A stretch of DNA of 53,081 nucleotides from CAZCZR01 sp964503455 (GCA_964503455.1 CAZCZR010000003.1:1-53081); one strand, 5' to 3'; shown: positions 33,721 through 40,640, counted from the first letter of the stretch. Notes: generated from the sequence alone by a model not told the origin. Numbers and translations: made by a program.

Positions 33721-33999
33721 TTATTCGGCAGCCGGCAAGATCTTTTCAACATCGCCGTGGGGTCTGGGTATAACGTGTACCGAAATAACTTCGCCCAGTC
33801 TTGCGCCCGCTGCTGCGCCGGCGTCTGTAGCGGCCTGAACGGCGCCTACATCACCGCGTACCATAACGGTAACAAGTCCCGAACCGATTCTCTCCGTTCC
33901 GAGAAGAGATACGTTAGCGGCCTTTACCATTGCATCGGCAGCCTCTATTGCAGCTACCAGACCTCTTGTCTCTACCATTCCTAATGCTTCAACAGCCAT
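33721..33999 (-). CDS. BMC-H hexameric shell protein (PduA/PduJ-like)
   Basis: A 92-residue canonical hexamer-forming tile: EALGMVETRGLVAAIEAADAMVKAANV, then TERIGSGLVTVMVRGDVGAVQAATDAG and VIPRPHGDVEKILP. The pore loop RIGSG lines the central channel and resembles the propanediol-permeable pore of PduA. It has a strong AGGAGGT site and lies between two long intergenic stretches with hairpins, suggesting separately tuned, high expression. Likely the bulk facet protein. Confidence 0.96.
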   Translation of the reverse strand: MAVEALGMVETRGLVAAIEAADAMVKAANVSLLGTERIGSGLVTVMVRGDVGAVQAATDAGAAAGARLGEVISVHVIPRPHGDVEKILPAAE

Positions 34000-34152
34000 T
34001 TTAAGTTACCTCCTGCTATAATTTTTTGGTCTTGACCATTTTTTACTTGGTTTTTGGTTGTTATGTATTTTTCCTGTGTCTGTCCCGTGCCTTTGGCATA
34101 GCCGCCGGCAGCTGATGTAATATTTAATGCGTTTCCGCCTTAAATCTGGATG

Positions 34153-34611
34153 TTAAGCCTTTGACTCCGTTGTTGCCGGAGCGGCTTTTTTGGTTCTTCT
34201 GCGTCTTACGGGCTTCGGCGCCTCTGCTTTCGGAGCGGGTTTTTTACCCGTTTCAAGCGCGCTTTCGGCGTTTACCATGCCTACATGAGTGGCAGCCGAT
34301 TCGGAATTGGCCTTCTCTTCGGCAGTGTCGTCAAGATTCAGAAATTTAAGTATTTCCGGGTGAGGTCTTGCTATGACCTCATGCACCTTCAGGCAGTTAA
34401 GTTCCTTTGCTCTTTTGACTCCGGCGTCAACAGCCGCCTGTACAGCCGACAGATCCTCGCCCTTTACTATAAGCGATACAAGCCAGCCGCCCAAACGTCT
34501 TTCCGTTGCCACAAACTCAACCTCTCCCGCTTTTAGCATATCGTCAAGTATAAGGATAGCATGACCCAGAGCCTTTACCTCTATAAGACCGAGTGAAAAA
34601 TTTACGTCCAT
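34153..34611 (-). CDS. BMC-H shell protein with a basic C-terminal tail (PduK-like layout)
   Basis: A 152-residue protein: a BMC domain at residues 5-92 (LGLIEVKALGHAILILDDMLKAGEV ... IARPHPEILKFL) and a 60-residue low-complexity tail rich in Ala, Glu, Lys and Pro that ends in a strongly basic RRRRTKKAAPA. The pore loop is RRLGGW, bulkier than the usual KIGSG. PduK also has a C-terminal tail, but there it carries iron-sulfur-type Cys; this tail has none. The tail should hang off one face of the shell and could bind nucleic acid, acidic cargo or the polar surface of another protein. The role is not known. Confidence 0.9.
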   Translation of the reverse strand: MDVNFSLGLIEVKALGHAILILDDMLKAGEVEFVATERRLGGWLVSLIVKGEDLSAVQAAVDAGVKRAKELNCLKVHEVIARPHPEILKFLNLDDTAEEKANSESAATHVGMVNAESALETGKKPAPKAEAPKPVRRRRTKKAAPATTESKA

Positions 34612-34622
34612 GCCTTACCTCC

Positions 34623-34892
34623 TTATATCCCCGGAAGAATTTTTTCCACACTCTCGTGCGGTCTGGGAATTATATTCACCGCGTAAACCTCGCCAAATTC
34701 CTTCGCTACGGCCTCGCCCGCGGCGACAGCCGCCCTGACGGCTCCCACCTCGCCGGTGATCACCACATTCACAAGACCCGAGCCGATTTTCTCCGTACCC
34801 ACGAGCTTGACGTCAGCCGCCTTTGTCATGGCGTCGGATGCTTCAATGGATCCTGTCAGACTTCTGGTCTCTATAAAACCCAATGCGTCCAT
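34623..34892 (-). CDS. BMC-H hexameric shell protein
   Basis: An 89-residue canonical BMC-H tile: DALGFIETRSLTGSIEASDAMTKAADV, pore segment TEKIGSGLVNVVITGEVGAVRAA, and the closing NIIPRPHESVEKILPG. Very close in form to the 33721-33999 tile but with KIGSG in the pore. It is 11 bases upstream of the tailed BMC-H gene. The ribosome binding site is AAGGAGAG. Confidence 0.96.
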   Translation of the reverse strand: MDALGFIETRSLTGSIEASDAMTKAADVKLVGTEKIGSGLVNVVITGEVGAVRAAVAAGEAVAKEFGEVYAVNIIPRPHESVEKILPGI

Positions 34893-34909
34893 TCAAATCT
34901 CTCCTTGTC

Positions 34910-35251
34910 CTATGAATTGTTCTTAATGTGACCTACGCGGTCGCGTCCCACGCTTACGCGCCTTGACATTTTCACGGCGTCGTCGGTAGGTCTTGAGATG
35001 ACGTGAGTATTTATAACCCCCGCTATCTCCTCGGCCTTGGCGGCGCCCGCCGCAACAGCTGCTCTCACAGCCGAAACCTCGCCCGCGATCTTGACCGCGG
35101 TGATAAGCGGCACCTCAACGGCGTCCGCGTTTGCCGGCTTATTGGTGTCGATGGCGACAATTTTTACATCAGCCGCCTTTGCAGCCGCGTCCGCAGCCGC
35201 TATCGCCGTCACAAAGCCGAACATCTCTATAATTCCAACTGCCTCGTTCAT
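34910..35251 (-). CDS. BMC-H shell protein with an enlarged pore loop
   Basis: A 113-residue BMC-H protein that begins EAVGIIEMFGFVTAIAAADAAAKAADVKIVAI but lacks the KIGSG pore motif. Instead about 16 residues (DTNKPANADAVEVPLI) are inserted before the domain continues ITAVKIAGEVSAVRAAVAAG. The C-terminus is extended and basic (RRVSVGRDRVGHIKNN). The insertion falls at the pore loop of the hexamer, so the channel of this tile must be shaped differently, perhaps for a larger cofactor or to block it. It is the first shell gene of the operon. Confidence 0.9.
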   Translation of the reverse strand: MNEAVGIIEMFGFVTAIAAADAAAKAADVKIVAIDTNKPANADAVEVPLITAVKIAGEVSAVRAAVAAGAAKAEEIAGVINTHVISRPTDDAVKMSRRVSVGRDRVGHIKNNS

Positions 35252-35300
35252 CTGCAGCTCTCCTTCCTTTTCAGCCGCGATACGGCCGGTTTAGGATCCG

Positions 35301-36539
35301 TTATTTATTTACTATAGCTATCTTAAGACCCTTTTGCGCAAGATTTACCTCAAGAGCCTCGTTTATATCCTCAAGCGCGAACTTATGCGTGATAAGCTCT
35401 TTTATCGGAAGTCCTATGCCGACAGCTCTTTTCAAGAAATCAAACGTCGTAGCGTAATCTCTGAGCGTGTATACCCACGATCCGACAAGTGTGATCTCCT
35501 TCGAGCAAAGGTCGAAATGGGGATTGATCGTAGCGTCGCCGCCGTTGATAAAGAAGCCCAGCTCGCAAAGTCCGCCGCCGTTTCTGATGAACTTGTAGAT
35601 GTTGGCGTGAGCCACAGGCGAGCCTGTACACTGGAACGCGAAGTCGGCAAGATGTCCGTCAAACGCGTCCTCGACGCCCTTGGCAAGAGCTTCTATGCCC
35701 TTGAACTGCATAAAGTTGACAGTCTTTCCCGCGCCCATTCTCTTGGCAAATTCAAGTCTTTGCTCGTTTCCGTCAACGGCAACTATATTTTCCACGCCCA
35801 TCGTGCGCAAAACGGCTATACAGATAAGACCTATAGGTCCGCACCCCTGAACGACAACTCTCGAATTGAATCTGAGGATATTCGTTGTCTTTGCTCTTTC
35901 CACAGCGTGTACCAAAACCGCGCACGGCTCGATAAGTATTCTCGAATCCAAATCAAGATCGCTTACGTTGAATACCGTTGAACCGCCCTTGATGACTATG
36001 TAATCCGCGAACCAGCCCTGAAGGTGATTGTCCTCCCTGTCCGGAAGCAGACCGTATACATCCGCGCCGCCTACATTCTGCTTGTTAAGGTCATACATCG
36101 TTATGTCGGGGTTGTCCTTGAAGATCATGCAGGTGACGACCTTGTCGCCCAAAGCAAGCGGCTTGCCCGCGCTGTCCGTTTTGACATTCTTGCCGATTTT
36201 CACTATCTCGCCGGTACCCTCATGACCGAGTACCACCGGTATAAGCGAAAACGGGTCAACCTTGTATTCATGCGCGTCGGTACCGCATACGCCGCAGCCC
36301 TCGACCTTTACGAGAATATCGTCGTCGCCGATCTCCGGAATGGGATATTCCTGGATCTCAAAGTGCTTAAGCTCTGTGAGCATAGCCACCCTTGCGGTCT
36401 TGGGGATGCCGCCCTTGCAGGAGCCGCTTCCGCCGCGTGAACAGCCTGACTTAGCCGAAGCCGGAGCGTTCGCTCCGCCGACCATTTCATTTAGCACCGC
36501 CTGCACCAACGCGGCGATGTCCTGTTCATTATATGCCAA
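35301..36539 (-). CDS. Zinc-type medium-chain alcohol dehydrogenase with N-terminal encapsulation peptide
   Basis: A 412-residue MDR-family dehydrogenase that would reduce lactaldehyde (or propionaldehyde) to the alcohol and regenerate NAD. Catalytic zinc ligands lie in EGCGVCGTDAHEYK and LGHEGTGEIVKIG; the Rossmann motif is GCGPIGLICIAVLRTMGVEN. The four-Cys structural-zinc lobe of many MDR enzymes is missing. Residues 3-20 (NEQDIAALVQAVLNEMVG) look like an encapsulation peptide, joined by a Gly/Ser linker with two Cys (SGCSRGGSGSCKGG). The GTG at 36548 sits on the ribosome binding site, so I chose the TTG at 36539, eight bases after AAGGAG. It plays the PduQ role but belongs to a different family from the iron-type PduQ. 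Confidence 0.92.
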   Translation of the reverse strand: MAYNEQDIAALVQAVLNEMVGGANAPASAKSGCSRGGSGSCKGGIPKTARVAMLTELKHFEIQEYPIPEIGDDDILVKVEGCGVCGTDAHEYKVDPFSLIPVVLGHEGTGEIVKIGKNVKTDSAGKPLALGDKVVTCMIFKDNPDITMYDLNKQNVGGADVYGLLPDREDNHLQGWFADYIVIKGGSTVFNVSDLDLDSRILIEPCAVLVHAVERAKTTNILRFNSRVVVQGCGPIGLICIAVLRTMGVENIVAVDGNEQRLEFAKRMGAGKTVNFMQFKGIEALAKGVEDAFDGHLADFAFQCTGSPVAHANIYKFIRNGGGLCELGFFINGGDATINPHFDLCSKEITLVGSWVYTLRDYATTFDFLKRAVGIGLPIKELITHKFALEDINEALEVNLAQKGLKIAIVNK

Positions 36540-36561
36540 TGTTATCACTCCTTGTATTTTT

Positions 36562-37980
36562 CTATATAATATTCAGATTATCGACCAATACGCATCTGCG
36601 CTGTCTTGTAAAGCTTCTGGGCGATGTGATGCCCTCGCCTGTGGGACCCGCGATAGTGAATGTCGTCCAACCCTCGGCATTAAAGCCTATGCCCGCGTAG
36701 CTGGGAGCGTTCTTTACAAATATCGTCGTGCAGATAGCCTTTGCGTAAGCCGTCATATGGTCAACATTCTTCGAGTGCAGGTGAGCCGAGTGTCTGTTGC
36801 CGTGTTCCGCCTTTACCGCCATATCCACAGCCTCTTCAAAGGTTTCAACCTTTACTATGGGCAGTATGGGCATCATAAGCTCCGTCTGAACAAACGCCTG
36901 ATCAAAGCTCGTCACGCAGATAATACATCTTACGTCATCTCCCGCCTTTATGCCTATCTGGGCGAGGATCTTCTTTGCGTCCCTGCCGACCCAGTTCTTG
37001 TTGATGACTCTCTTCGGCTTTTCGCCCTCTTTTTTAGGCTTTGACCATACAAGAACAACGTCCTCAAGCTGCTTTACCTGCTCGTCGTTTATAAGATACG
37101 CGCCGTTTTGGATCATATAATGGATCAGCTCGTCGGCAACGTTTCTCATAACGAAAACTTCCTTTTCGGCGATACACGGCAGGTTGTTGTCGAAGGTGCA
37201 TCCGTCTATGATGTCCTTGCCCGCCTTGGGAATATCCGCCGTATCGTCAACGACTACCGGAGGATTGCCCGCGCCCGCGCCTATCGCCTTCTTTCCGCTT
37301 GAAAGAAGCATCTTTACAACGCCGGGGCCGCCTGTCGCCACAAGCATCCTTACCGACGGATCTTTGACCATCTTGTCGGAGGTTTCCAGCGTCGGATTCG
37401 CTACTGTGACAACGATATTCTCCGGACCGCCTCCCGCCAGTACGGCTCTGTTCACCAGATCGACTGCGTATGCCGAAGCCTTCTTTGCATGAGGATGCGA
37501 GTTGAATATAACGCCGTTTCCGGCAGCAAGCATACAAATGCTGTTGCAGAGTATGGTGCAGGTCGGGTTCGTTGACGGGGTGATCGCCCCGATTATCCCG
37601 AACGGCGCCTGCTCGATAAGAGTAAGTCCGCGGTCGCCCGCAAGCGCTCTTGTTTCAAGATCCGATGTGCCCAAGGTCTTGTCCGCAACCAGATGATGCT
37701 TTAGGATCTTGTGGTAAACATTGCCCATCTTGGTTTCTTCCACCGCAAGCTTTGCCATGATCTCCGCCTCTTCGTGCGTAAGACGTCTGATCTCTTTTAT
37801 TATGTTCTCTCTTTGTTCCTTGTTATAATGTCTGAAAGTAGTGTAAGCCTTGTTGCACGCCGCGATAGCCTCCTCCATCGTGTCGAACACGCCCAGCTGC
37901 TTGCGCTTGGGCTGACATTCAAGGTTCATATTCGCTATGACCTGTTTTACAAGCTCACTTACTTTTTCTTCGTCGATCAA
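36562..37980 (-). CDS. pduP: CoA-acylating aldehyde dehydrogenase (PduP/EutE-like) with encapsulation peptide
   Basis: A 472-residue enzyme that oxidises an aldehyde with NAD and CoA to acyl-CoA. The cofactor loop is TPSTNPTCTILCNSICMLAAGN, the catalytic Cys lies in FDNNLPCIAEKEVFV, and GGPGVVKMLLSSGKKAIGAGAGNPPVVVDDTA is the typical PduP region. Residues 2-19 (IDEEKVSELVKQVIANMN) form the N-terminal encapsulation peptide. I chose the TTG at 37980 because GGAGGG stands nine bases before it and the length then matches PduP; the ATG at 38058 would add 26 unrelated residues. Substrate here is probably lactaldehyde, possibly propionaldehyde. Confidence 0.95.
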   Translation of the reverse strand: MIDEEKVSELVKQVIANMNLECQPKRKQLGVFDTMEEAIAACNKAYTTFRHYNKEQRENIIKEIRRLTHEEAEIMAKLAVEETKMGNVYHKILKHHLVADKTLGTSDLETRALAGDRGLTLIEQAPFGIIGAITPSTNPTCTILCNSICMLAAGNGVIFNSHPHAKKASAYAVDLVNRAVLAGGGPENIVVTVANPTLETSDKMVKDPSVRMLVATGGPGVVKMLLSSGKKAIGAGAGNPPVVVDDTADIPKAGKDIIDGCTFDNNLPCIAEKEVFVMRNVADELIHYMIQNGAYLINDEQVKQLEDVVLVWSKPKKEGEKPKRVINKNWVGRDAKKILAQIGIKAGDDVRCIICVTSFDQAFVQTELMMPILPIVKVETFEEAVDMAVKAEHGNRHSAHLHSKNVDHMTAYAKAICTTIFVKNAPSYAGIGFNAEGWTTFTIAGPTGEGITSPRSFTRQRRCVLVDNLNII

Positions 37981-38061
37981 TGTTGTACTCCCTCCTTTAT
38001 TATTTGCGCGCCTCAGGGAAGCGGCTTCCTTTTCGCGCCTTGCGGTAAAACCGCTCAAGCC

Positions 38062-39048
38062 TTAACGGCTGTATTTGACCTCAAAATATTTCGCTCCGAA
38101 CTCCGCGAACTCGGTATCCTCCGTTGCGGTGGAACCGCTTACAGCTATGCCCCCGCAGACTTTGCCGTCCTTTATAAGCGGAAATCCTCCGCCCAGAAGC
38201 AGTATGCGTCCCCCATTGGTAAGACCGTGAAGCGGGCCGCCCTCCTCCGAAAGCTCCAGCGCCTCATGGGTGGGCATCTTCAGCGATACCGCCGTATACG
38301 CCTTATTGAGCGCTATATCGACGCTTGCTATGTAAGAATTGTCCATCGCGTGTATCAGCACGGGATTGGCTCCCTCGTCAAGCACCGCGATAACAACGTT
38401 TTTGCCTCTGTCCGCCGCCATATTTTCCACCGCCATGGCGATTTCCTTGGCAAGCGAAAGGTTTACGGCTTTTTGTGTGTCCGAAGCCGGTGTCATTTTG
38501 ACATCATCCTTATTCACTGTAATTTCTTTCGGGGCGGATTTTGTTTTCGGCTTTTGCAAAGCCGAAGATCCGTCCTCCGCTTCAAGCGCCTGCGCCGCAG
38601 CAAGCGCGTATGAGCAGAGCCTGTTCATATACGCAAGCATATTGCGTCCGAATCTGCCGAACTGACCGGCTTTCACAGTCATTCTCTCGGCGCGCCTTAA
38701 AAGCGTGTATGTCTTGTACATTGCCGCCGAAGCGGTATTTGTCGGCTTTTCGAAGGTTATTTCCCCCGCAAGCTCATCAGCCGCTTTTTCAAGCGCCGCA
38801 ACCGAATCCGGCGTTACCGCGACGCCTCCGCCCTCGATCTCGCTTTTCGCCGTCATTATCTTTTCGGCGATCACTCCCGCGCAGGCGCTGCCGGACGACA
38901 GCTGCACGGATATTGCTTCCGCGTACGCCTCCTCAAGGGTACCCAACAGCTCTATCACGGCGTCCGCCTTGGATATACGGACGTTTTTCAGTGTCTTTGT
39001 ATATCCGCCGTCACCGGCGCGTGTATATGCTTTTTTTATTTCCGTCAT
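38062..39048 (-). CDS. pduO: PduO-like protein: degenerate adenosyltransferase domain fused to a GlcG/HbpS (PduO-C) domain
   Basis: A 328-residue two-domain protein. Residues 1-150 follow the PduO-type cobalamin adenosyltransferase plan: KAYTRAGDGGYTKTL, VRISKADAVIELLGTLEEAYAEA, LLRRAERMTVKAGQFG, NMLAYMNRLCSYA. Several family-conserved positions differ: the usual TVDELN is TLEEAY, and the usual NRLSD is NRLCS. After a Lys/Ser linker (about 155-180), residues 185-328 form the heme/cobalamin-binding GlcG/HbpS domain (VVIAVLDEGANPVLIHAMDN, GGGFPLIKDGKVCGGIAVSGSTATEDTEFA). It sits one base after the PduE-like gene. Whether it still makes adenosylcobalamin is uncertain. Confidence 0.88.
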   Translation of the reverse strand: MTEIKKAYTRAGDGGYTKTLKNVRISKADAVIELLGTLEEAYAEAISVQLSSGSACAGVIAEKIMTAKSEIEGGGVAVTPDSVAALEKAADELAGEITFEKPTNTASAAMYKTYTLLRRAERMTVKAGQFGRFGRNMLAYMNRLCSYALAAAQALEAEDGSSALQKPKTKSAPKEITVNKDDVKMTPASDTQKAVNLSLAKEIAMAVENMAADRGKNVVIAVLDEGANPVLIHAMDNSYIASVDIALNKAYTAVSLKMPTHEALELSEEGGPLHGLTNGGRILLLGGGFPLIKDGKVCGGIAVSGSTATEDTEFAEFGAKYFEVKYSR

Positions 39049-39049
39049 C

Positions 39050-39427
39050 CTATCGCTTCACCTGCCTGCGTAAATATTCCGAAAACAGTACCGACTGATA
39101 TTTTTCTTCAATATATTCGGCAAAGTCATACAGCTCTCCGCCCGAAAGCGCGTCCGCCGCACGAAGCTCCTCCTCGGGAATAGCCGCAAGCTCCGACGCC
39201 ACTCTGAGCATATCGGAAAGATGCCTTTTTCCCTTTGCCGCGGCAATGTCCGCCTGCATACGTATCAGCGGCTTCGATATCCGCAAATCCCCGTCCGAGC
39301 CGGAAGAATATCCCGAACCCGTTTCCTTTGCCGATACACCTCCGCCGGGAGTCTTGCTCTCATTGACTATCCCCGCGGCGCGCGCCACGCGCCCAAGCAG
39401 AACGTCAATTATATTATCGTTCTCCAA
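39050..39427 (-). CDS. Orphan diol-dehydratase small-subunit (PduE/DhaE)-like protein
   Basis: A 125-residue protein. Its C-terminal 80 residues align by eye with the small subunit of B12-dependent propanediol/glycerol dehydratase: DLRISKPLIRMQADIAAAKG corresponds to the DMRITPETLRLQASIAKDAG region of PduE, followed by a matching ELAAIPEEEL and the YIEEKYQSVLFSEYLRR ending. The first 20 residues (ENDNIIDVLLGRVARAAG) could be an encapsulation helix, joined by a Gly/Ser linker. The start is TTG; 39427 has GGAGG eight bases upstream, 39430 is the alternative. No large (PduC) or medium (PduD) subunit or reactivase gene is in the window, so it is either a remnant, a partner of subunits encoded elsewhere, or a repurposed scaffold. 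Confidence 0.8.
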   Translation of the reverse strand: MENDNIIDVLLGRVARAAGIVNESKTPGGGVSAKETGSGYSSGSDGDLRISKPLIRMQADIAAAKGKRHLSDMLRVASELAAIPEEELRAADALSGGELYDFAEYIEEKYQSVLFSEYLRRQVKR

Positions 39428-39467
39428 CAAAAACGCCTCCCGGAACTATGGTATTATTTTTATCCGA

Positions 39468-40301
39468 TCATTTAAGCGAAGCAAGTACCTTCTTTGTTAC
39501 CTCCGAAACTATATCGGCAAGCTCCTTTTCCGAAGGCGCAGCACCGCCCTTGTTTGCGTAAAGCTCGTTAGCCTGTGTCGGCGTCATGTCGCAGGTGTCC
39601 TTTCCGTCCGCATAGCAGCCGGGGCAAAGCTTCTCCATCGGGTGCTTGCCCGGAACGCCGAACTGCTTTCTGAGGTCGATAAGCTTCTTGACCTCGCCGC
39701 AGGGCAGCTCCTTCTCGCCGCCGAGCATTCTCGCATAGAAGAACAGCTTAGCATAAAATTCCGTTGATTCCATTCTGAAAAACGCGGTGTTCAGATCCGC
39801 GCCGAACGACAGCGCGCCGTGATTTGCAAGCAATATAGCGTCATAGTCCTGTATGTAAGGCATAAGCGAATCGGGGATCTCCATCGTTGACGGCGTGCCG
39901 TACTCGGCGATAGGAACAGCGCCGAGGAAGATTATAGCCTCGGGCATGATAAGCTTGTCCAGAGGAATACCCGCAATAGCGAACGACGTCGCGATCGGAG
40001 GATGCGCGTGTACAACAGCGTTTACGTCGGGTCTTTCCTGATAAACTCTCAAGTGCATCTTGAACTCCGACGACGGCTTCCACTGACCTGCCGACTCCTT
40101 AAGGTTCCCCTGCCCGTCAACCTTGCAGATCATATCCGGTGTCATATAGCCCTTGGATACGCCTGTCGGTGTAGCGAAGTAGGTGTTGTCGTCTACCTTT
40201 ACCGAGATGTTGCCGTCGTTTGCCGCAACAAAACCGTCTTGGTAGATCCTTCTGCCGTATTCGCATATTTCTTTTTTGATTTCATAATCAGATTTGAACA
40301 T
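39468..40301 (-). CDS. Class II aldolase (L-fuculose/L-rhamnulose-phosphate type) with C-terminal encapsulation peptide
   Basis: A 277-residue zinc aldolase expected to split a 6-deoxyketohexose 1-phosphate into dihydroxyacetone phosphate and lactaldehyde. Motifs: AANDGNISVKVDDNTYFATPTGVSKGYM (phosphate and Asn/Gly binding), NAVVHAHPPIATSFA (two zinc His) and LLANHGALSFG (third His). After residue 250 a short linker leads to EKELADIVSEVTKKVLASLK, an amphipathic C-terminal helix of encapsulation-peptide type, as in aldolases of fucose/rhamnose microcompartments. A Cys-rich CPGCYADGKDTC segment precedes it. I chose ATG 40301 (GGAGGAG upstream); the longer 40436 start would cover the promoter. 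First gene of the operon. Confidence 0.93.
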   Translation of the reverse strand: MFKSDYEIKKEICEYGRRIYQDGFVAANDGNISVKVDDNTYFATPTGVSKGYMTPDMICKVDGQGNLKESAGQWKPSSEFKMHLRVYQERPDVNAVVHAHPPIATSFAIAGIPLDKLIMPEAIIFLGAVPIAEYGTPSTMEIPDSLMPYIQDYDAILLANHGALSFGADLNTAFFRMESTEFYAKLFFYARMLGGEKELPCGEVKKLIDLRKQFGVPGKHPMEKLCPGCYADGKDTCDMTPTQANELYANKGGAAPSEKELADIVSEVTKKVLASLK

Positions 40302-40368
40302 GGTTATGATACTCCTCCCTTTAAATTTATGCTTTTGGTTTTGATTTGTTTTTGTTTTGTTATTCTTT

Positions 40369-40397
40369 ATTATACTTGATTTTCTTGCGTTTGTAAA
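40369..40397 (-). promoter_or_regulatory. Promoter of the BMC operon
   Basis: Minus strand: TTTACA (40397-40392), exactly 17 bases, perfect TATAAT (40374-40369). The leader to the aldolase start is about 60 bases and very A-rich. Confidence 0.85.
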
Positions 40398-40508
40398 GTG
40401 TTTTTCAAAAAAAATCTGAAATTCAGCAAAAAACACTGTTTTTTACTCAACGCATTCACATCTTCTTCAATTATAGCACAAAAACGTTCCCGATTGCAAG
40501 TGTTTTTT
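40397..40508. promoter_or_regulatory. Repeated AGTGTTTTT sites, candidate DeoR operators
   Basis: AGTGTTTTT occurs at 40397-40405, inverted as AAAAACACT at 40429-40437, and again directly as AGTGTTTTTT at 40499-40508. The first touches the -35 box of the BMC promoter. DeoR-family repressors commonly bind several such T-rich half-sites; the assignment to the regulator gene at the end of this operon is inference. Confidence 0.55.
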
Positions 40509-40593
40509 ATATATTTTAACCAATTAACTTCAAAATGTTATTTTGCATAAAAACAGGTGCTTATTTTTGTGGAAAATAGATAAAGGTCTTGCG

Positions 40594-40640
40594 CAAATAA
40601 AAAAAGGACTGCGGCTTATATCAAAATCGCAGTCCTTTTT
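40594..40640 (-). terminator. Terminator of tRNA-Thr
   Basis: A perfect 13-bp stem, AAAAAGGACTGCG (40601-40613) with CGCAGTCCTTTTT (40628-40640), read on the minus strand directly after the tRNA's CCA end, with TTTTT in the stem and TTATTT after it. Confidence 0.85.

Noticed and set aside
37981..38058. Upstream ATG at 38058 as the start of the aldehyde dehydrogenase.
   Set aside because: It adds 26 residues that fit no family, while TTG 37980 has a GGAGGG site at good distance and yields the expected length and encapsulation peptide.
40302..40436. Upstream start of the aldolase at 40436.
   Set aside because: The extension would cover the promoter and leader and reads as low-complexity Lys/Asn/Phe sequence.
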